Origin: CAZMFZ01 sp964565665
GTDB lineage: Bacteria; Bacteroidota; Bacteroidia; Cytophagales; UBA9547
Assembly: GCA_964565665.1 (NCBI GenBank)
Contig: CAZMFZ010000138.1
Coordinates: 1-8,359, forward strand
Length of the DNA stretch: 8,359 nucleotides
Direction of reading: 5' to 3'
Numbering within the stretch: the stretch's first letter is position 1; each line of letters begins with the position of its first letter. The position numbers and the translations under genes are program-made. Below the pieces are notes generated by a model. The model had not been told where the DNA came from and did no database searches. It saw nothing but the letters and a program-made list of their open reading frames with translations. Below are positions 6,370-8,359 of the stretch, piece by piece.

Positions 6370-6443
6370 GGTTTGGTAGTTCAGTTGGTTAGAATACATG
6401 CCTGTCACGCATGGGGTCGCGGGTTCGAGTCCCGTCCGAACCG
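6370..6443 (+). tRNA. tRNA-Asp (anticodon GUC)
   Basis: This is a 74-base tRNA with a full cloverleaf. The acceptor arms are GGTTTGG (6370-6376) and CCGAACC (6436-6442) with one G-U pair and discriminator G at 6443. The D-arm is GTTC/GAAT, the anticodon stem CATGC/GCATG (6397-6401, 6409-6413), the anticodon GTC at 6404-6406, the variable loop 6414-6418, and the T-arm GCGGG-TTCGAGT-CCCGT (6419-6435). G73 and GUC are aspartate identity elements. CCA is not encoded and must be added after transcription. The gene stands alone with its own promoter and terminator. Confidence 0.97.
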
Positions 6444-6455
6444 CTTAGTACAATT

Positions 6456-6489
6456 AAAGCCCTGTAATTCAATGAGTTACAGGGCTTTT
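6456..6489 (+). terminator. Intrinsic terminator of tRNA-Asp
   Basis: AAAGCCCTGTAA (6456-6467) pairs perfectly with TTACAGGGCTTT (6477-6488) around a 9-base loop, followed by TTTTCGTTTTC. It lies 12 bases beyond the tRNA 3' end. Confidence 0.9.
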
Positions 6490-6524
6490 CGTTTTCTGTT
6501 AAAACGATGCTAAAACATTTGATG

Positions 6525-6686
6525 TTGCTTGAAATTAGCAAGCAAAGGATTGGAGGTACGTTATAAAAGGCTTCTAGGTCTTTTATAAAGGTCAAATCTG
6601 TGGTATTGCCTATCTAATCCAAATAAAACAACTCACTTCCAGCCGTATAAAGCCCTTAAAATCCACAATTACAGCTAATGGATTTT
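6525..6686. repeat. Cluster of three hairpin-forming inverted repeats
   Basis: The stretch 6490-6722 has no intact gene but contains three dyads. They are TTGCTTG/CAAGCAA (6525-6531, 6539-6545), TTATAAAAGGCT/GGTCTTTTATAA (6561-6572, 6577-6588, 12 pairs with two G-U, loop TCTA) and AAAATCCA/TGGATTTT (6658-6665, 6679-6686, followed by T). Only the last has a T-run suggesting termination on the plus strand. The role of the others is unknown. Confidence 0.5.
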
Positions 6687-6722
6687 TGACTTGGTATGAT
6701 TTGCCTTAGATATTCTGCTCTA

Positions 6723-6916
6723 TTAGCCGACTAAGAATGGAGCTACTTTTTCGGGCTTGAAGCCTATTGCTTCACAAAATTCATCAATTGAAACAAATCG
6801 GTTTTGGATTTGCCAAGTTTGGTTTTGATATTATATAAGTATTATCTTGCTGCTCTGTCCTTTTTGTCTGTCATTCTTTCAATGGCTTTGGGGTAAATGA
6901 CGAGGATAGGATATTT
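6723..6916 (-). pseudogene. Decayed small gene, one stop and one frameshift
   Basis: On the minus strand, reading from 6916 gives a protein-like stretch KYPILVIYPKAIERM followed by TDKKDRAAR, then an in-frame TAA at 6842-6844. The same frame continues YLYNIKTKLGKSKTD until about 6798. A one-base shift then gives FVSIDEFCEAIGFKPEKVA and APFLVG with a stop at 6723-6725. Restoring one T in the minus-strand run opposite 6795-6797 joins the frames. From memory it resembles a small (about 70 aa) Bacteroidota protein family of unknown function with the pattern YP-IER-TG/DK-RAAR...FV-I-EFCE-G...V--FL. A TAA codon sits where the start region should be, so the 5' end is also lost or altered. Two independent lesions make sequencing error unlikely. 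Confidence 0.7.
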
Positions 6917-6932
6917 TTATAATCTCAGAAAT

Positions 6933-6968
6933 AAAAAAAGCCCCGCATGGTAAGGCGAGGCAAGGCTT
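6933..6968 (-). terminator. Intrinsic terminator after the NYN module
   Basis: Read on the minus strand, CCTCGC and GCGGGG (6955-6960 with 6941-6946, one G-U pair) form a stem around an 8-base loop. It is extended by AAG/CTT after a bulge and followed by a run of seven T (6933-6939). It lies about 70 bases after the stop of the 55-aa gene and probably ends that transcript. The bases between it and that stop (6969-7034) hold nothing recognisable. Confidence 0.75.
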
Positions 6969-7034
6969 AAATGTTTTCACAACGGAATAATCCTTATTGT
7001 GATTTGCTTTCAAATTAGGTCGTAATCGAATGAA

Positions 7035-7202
7035 TTATTTTCTAGACATTAATTTTTCTTTTTCATTATTCATAAAGTCTGCGGCTTCTTCAAAAAACAT
7101 TACTTTATCTCTCGTTGTAGAATTGGCCTTGATTTGAAGCCAAACCTCCTTTGGGTCTTTGCCTTCAAATGGATTAACAGTGTTATTATTGGTTTTTGGC
7201 AT
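7035..7202 (-). CDS. Small protein, paralogue of the 7935-8084 gene
   Basis: This is a 55-aa protein starting MPKTNNNTVNPFEGKDPKEV and ending NNEKEKLMSRK. Residues 9-41 (VNPFEGKDPKEVWLQIK through DKVMFFEEAA) are nearly identical to residues 8-40 of the other small protein, while both ends differ. No transmembrane segment, signal peptide, Cys cluster or helix-turn-helix is evident; the second half (DKVMFFEEAADFMNNEKEK) looks helical and charged. The family is not one I recognise. It starts 30 bases after the NYN gene stop, in the same direction, and is followed by an intrinsic terminator, so it is probably the last gene of a three-gene unit. The near-identity at DNA level with silent as well as coding changes shows it is translated or was recently duplicated. 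An antitoxin or regulator role for the neighbouring nuclease is only a hypothesis. Confidence 0.75.
   Translation of the reverse strand: MPKTNNNTVNPFEGKDPKEVWLQIKANSTTRDKVMFFEEAADFMNNEKEKLMSRK
7082..7178. repeat. 97-bp direct repeat, copy A
   Basis: This aligns without gaps to 7967-8063 (offset 885) with three mismatches out of 97. It lies inside the 55-aa gene. Of the three differences one changes an amino acid (Met/Val) and two are silent. Confidence 0.95.
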
Positions 7203-7232
7203 ATTTAGCAATTAGAAGTTTCATATTTTAAA

Positions 7233-7856
7233 TTATATCCAGATAATAGGTTTATTAAGTACATATCCATCTGATTTATTTACAGAATCGGGGAATTGTG
7301 CATCTTTAAGTTTTTTACGACCTATCATCAACGACCCTTTAGCAACATTTTTTACACTTACATTAAATCGATTAGGAGGGAAAGCCACAAACACTCTTTT
7401 TGCTGGAAATAATATGTGAATAGAATTTATTGGAGGTACTAAATCACTGTCGCCTGTTATTAAAAAAGCTGTATCATATTTATCATGAAAAGCATCCTCC
7501 ATCATGGATACAGCGATATTAACATCTGTCATTTTCTCATTTGCATAGGGGTAAGTATGACCACATTTTCTACATATTTCTGTTTGAGATTGAAAATGTC
7601 CATAAACAATTTTAAAATCTTTTAGCGTTTCTAAAGCTTCGATATAAACCTTTTGTCGGTACTCTTTTTGAGGACTATTTCTAACTCTGGAAGTGAAATA
7701 ATAAGTATAAATTAAAGTCTGATTGGGCTTCAGTAGCGACTTTACCAGTTGTTGGATATTCAACCATAATGTATCATTACTACTTTGTTTCATCCCAAAA
7801 TACAGATTAAATCCATCTATGTAAGCAATAACTTTTTCATTTTTATTTGTTTCCAT
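7233..7856 (-). CDS. NYN domain (LabA/PIN-like) putative ribonuclease
   Basis: This is a 207-aa protein of the NYN family, PIN-fold proteins that generally act as metal-dependent ribonucleases. Counting from the ATG, the acidic motifs are D14 in YIDGFNLYFG, D111 in KMTDVNIAVSMMEDAF, and D136 and D138 in ITGDSDLVPPI. These are the expected metal-binding positions. A short CRKCGH segment (95-100) just before the second motif resembles a zinc knuckle, which I recall from related proteins. No membrane segment is present. A TTG at 7859 could be an alternative start giving one extra residue; ATG at 7856 is preferred. The gene sits between two paralogous small genes, 78 bases after one and 30 before the other. 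This suggests a nuclease with a small dedicated partner, toxin-antitoxin-like or defence-like. RNA target and partner function are unknown. Confidence 0.88.
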   Translation of the reverse strand: METNKNEKVIAYIDGFNLYFGMKQSSNDTLWLNIQQLVKSLLKPNQTLIYTYYFTSRVRNSPQKEYRQKVYIEALETLKDFKIVYGHFQSQTEICRKCGHTYPYANEKMTDVNIAVSMMEDAFHDKYDTAFLITGDSDLVPPINSIHILFPAKRVFVAFPPNRFNVSVKNVAKGSLMIGRKKLKDAQFPDSVNKSDGYVLNKPIIWI

Positions 7857-7915
7857 CAATTTAAGTCTTAATTTTACAGCACAATAACAGCTCCTCAGAT
7901 AGCATCTTTGGATTG

Positions 7916-7952
7916 ACGCCTTGAGGAATCATCTTCAAGGCGTTTCTTTTTT
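7916..7952 (+). terminator. Hairpin with U-tract facing the plus strand
   Basis: ACGCCTTGAGGA (7916-7927) pairs with TCTTCAAGGCGT (7932-7943) around loop ATCA, 12 pairs with one G-U, followed on the plus strand by TTTCTTTTTT. It therefore has the form of an intrinsic terminator for plus-strand transcription, although no plus-strand gene lies before it. On the minus strand it covers the stop codon of the 49-aa gene (7935-7937) and has no U-tract, so there it would be a hairpin between that gene and the NYN gene. Confidence 0.7.
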
Positions 7953-8084
7953 ATTTAAATATTCAACGGCTTCTTCAAAAAACACTACTTTATCTCTTGT
8001 TGTAGAATTGGCTTTGATTTGAAGCCAAACCTCCTTTGGGTCTTTGCCTTCAAATGGATTAACTATTTTAGTATCTGATTGCAT
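7935..8084 (-). CDS. Small protein, first gene of the NYN module
   Basis: This 49-aa protein starts MQSDTKIVNPFEGKDPKEVW and ends EYLNKKETP. It is a paralogue of the 55-aa protein on the other side of the NYN gene; residues 8-40 match with one substitution (Val/Met), while the ends are unrelated. I do not recognise the family and see no DNA-binding motif, Cys cluster or membrane segment. The C-terminal half is predicted by eye to be helical and charged. A candidate -7 element overlapped by a palindrome lies about 20 bases before the ATG, and a stable hairpin overlaps the stop codon, then NYN begins 78 bases later. The arrangement (short first gene, nuclease second, operator-like palindrome) recalls toxin-antitoxin operons, but this is inference from layout only. 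Confidence 0.72.
   Translation of the reverse strand: MQSDTKIVNPFEGKDPKEVWLQIKANSTTRDKVVFFEEAVEYLNKKETP
7967..8063. repeat. 97-bp direct repeat, copy B
   Basis: This is the partner of 7082-7178, in the same orientation, inside the 49-aa gene. Together the copies bracket the NYN gene. Recombination between them would delete 885 bp including the whole nuclease gene and leave one hybrid small gene. Confidence 0.95.
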
Positions 8085-8101
8085 ATCGGAAGTGATATAA
8101 G

Positions 8102-8132
8102 CAAATTTAAGCAATTCAACTATTGCTTAAAT
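8102..8132 (-). promoter_or_regulatory. Promoter candidate with overlapping palindromic operator
   Basis: On the minus strand, TAAATTTG (8102-8109) matches the -7 consensus TAnnTTTG and predicts a start near 8095, about 10 bases before the 49-aa gene. A perfect 11-bp inverted repeat, ATTTAAGCAAT (8105-8115) and ATTGCTTAAAT (8122-8132) with a 6-base spacer, overlaps it. No good TTG lies 19 bases upstream (TTT instead). The layout fits a repressor site on a promoter, possibly for autoregulation. The binding protein is unknown. Confidence 0.5.
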
Positions 8133-8359
8133 AATAGCTTTCCATTTCATTTTCAGGCTAAAATAACCATAAAAAAGGTGTTTGCAGTTATAAAACCGAG
8201 TTAAAGCCTACCAGAAGTTATATTTTTAGTAATAAAAATGGCATTATCGGATTTTCTCTTTTTTTTCTGAAGGATAAATAAAAAACCACTTAAATTAAAC
8301 TTCAAAGTGTTTCTAATAAGAAATTATATTTTTATTATTACGGGGAAATAAAAAAAGCC
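8133..8359. other. Gene-free AT-rich stretch to the window end
   Basis: No coding sequence is visible on either strand. The last 15 bases (8345-8359) repeat exactly the start of the terminator region at 6928-6942 (GAAATAAAAAAAGCC). Read on the minus strand this is a GGC followed by seven T, so the window edge may cut through the terminator of a further minus-strand gene. Confidence 0.4.

Noticed and set aside
6389..6595. 68-aa minus-strand reading frame ending in DGTRTRDPMRDRHVF
   Set aside because: Its C-terminal part is the antisense of the tRNA-Asp gene and the rest is antisense to the terminator. GTRTRD-type proteins are a well-known spurious annotation.
7857..7859. TTG start for the NYN protein
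   Set aside because: The ATG immediately after it is the better start, and the extra residue adds nothing to the conserved domain.
7035..8084. CRISPR-like repeats
   Set aside because: There are only two copies of a 97-bp repeat, both in coding sequence and 885 bp apart; no short regular repeats or spacers are present.

Overview
The window looks like a Bacteroidota chromosome, most plausibly Cytophagia-like. The DNA is AT-rich and none of the genes has a convincing Shine-Dalgarno site. Two promoters match the phylum's primary-sigma pattern closely (TTG, 19 bases, TAnnTTTG). The protein sequences (SmpB, short HPF, XerC-type recombinase, S21, S2, S9, L13) have the character expected of that phylum. 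Placement below phylum is a guess.

Region 1 (1-2700, all minus strand). smpB is followed by a membrane fatty-acid-hydroxylase/sterol-desaturase family protein. That gene's stop overlaps the start of a secreted amidohydrolase-fold protein which lacks the usual N-terminal HxH metal motif. A promoter candidate lies at the 3' end of smpB and another upstream of smpB.

Region 2 (2700-6160, minus strand). One long translation operon runs rplM-rpsI-rpsB-rpsU-xerC-hpf, from a near-consensus promoter at 6131-6160 to a strong intrinsic terminator at 2878-2910. tsf, which normally follows rpsB, is absent; rpsU starts 11 bases after rpsB. The rpsU-xerC-hpf block usually leads into tRNA genes and tuf, but here it ends at the terminator and then smpB. 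The operon thus looks like two standard ribosomal clusters joined, each missing its elongation-factor gene. A strong hairpin separates rpsU from xerC.

Region 3 (6252-6489, plus strand). A tRNA-Asp(GUC) gene has its own near-consensus promoter, an 80-base structured leader and an intrinsic terminator.

Region 4 (6490-8359). This accessory stretch begins with a cluster of hairpins and a decayed small gene (one in-frame stop and one single-base deletion). Next comes a compact minus-strand module: a 49-aa protein, a NYN/PIN-like putative ribonuclease, then a 55-aa paralogue of the first small protein. The two small genes share a 97-bp segment with only three differences. A promoter candidate overlapped by an 11-bp palindrome lies just upstream of the module, an intrinsic terminator ends it, and a hairpin with its U-tract on the opposite strand sits between the first small gene and the nuclease. 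This small-NYN-small module beside a tRNA gene is the most interesting part. It could be a toxin-antitoxin-like or defence-associated unit, but no function can be proven from the sequence.
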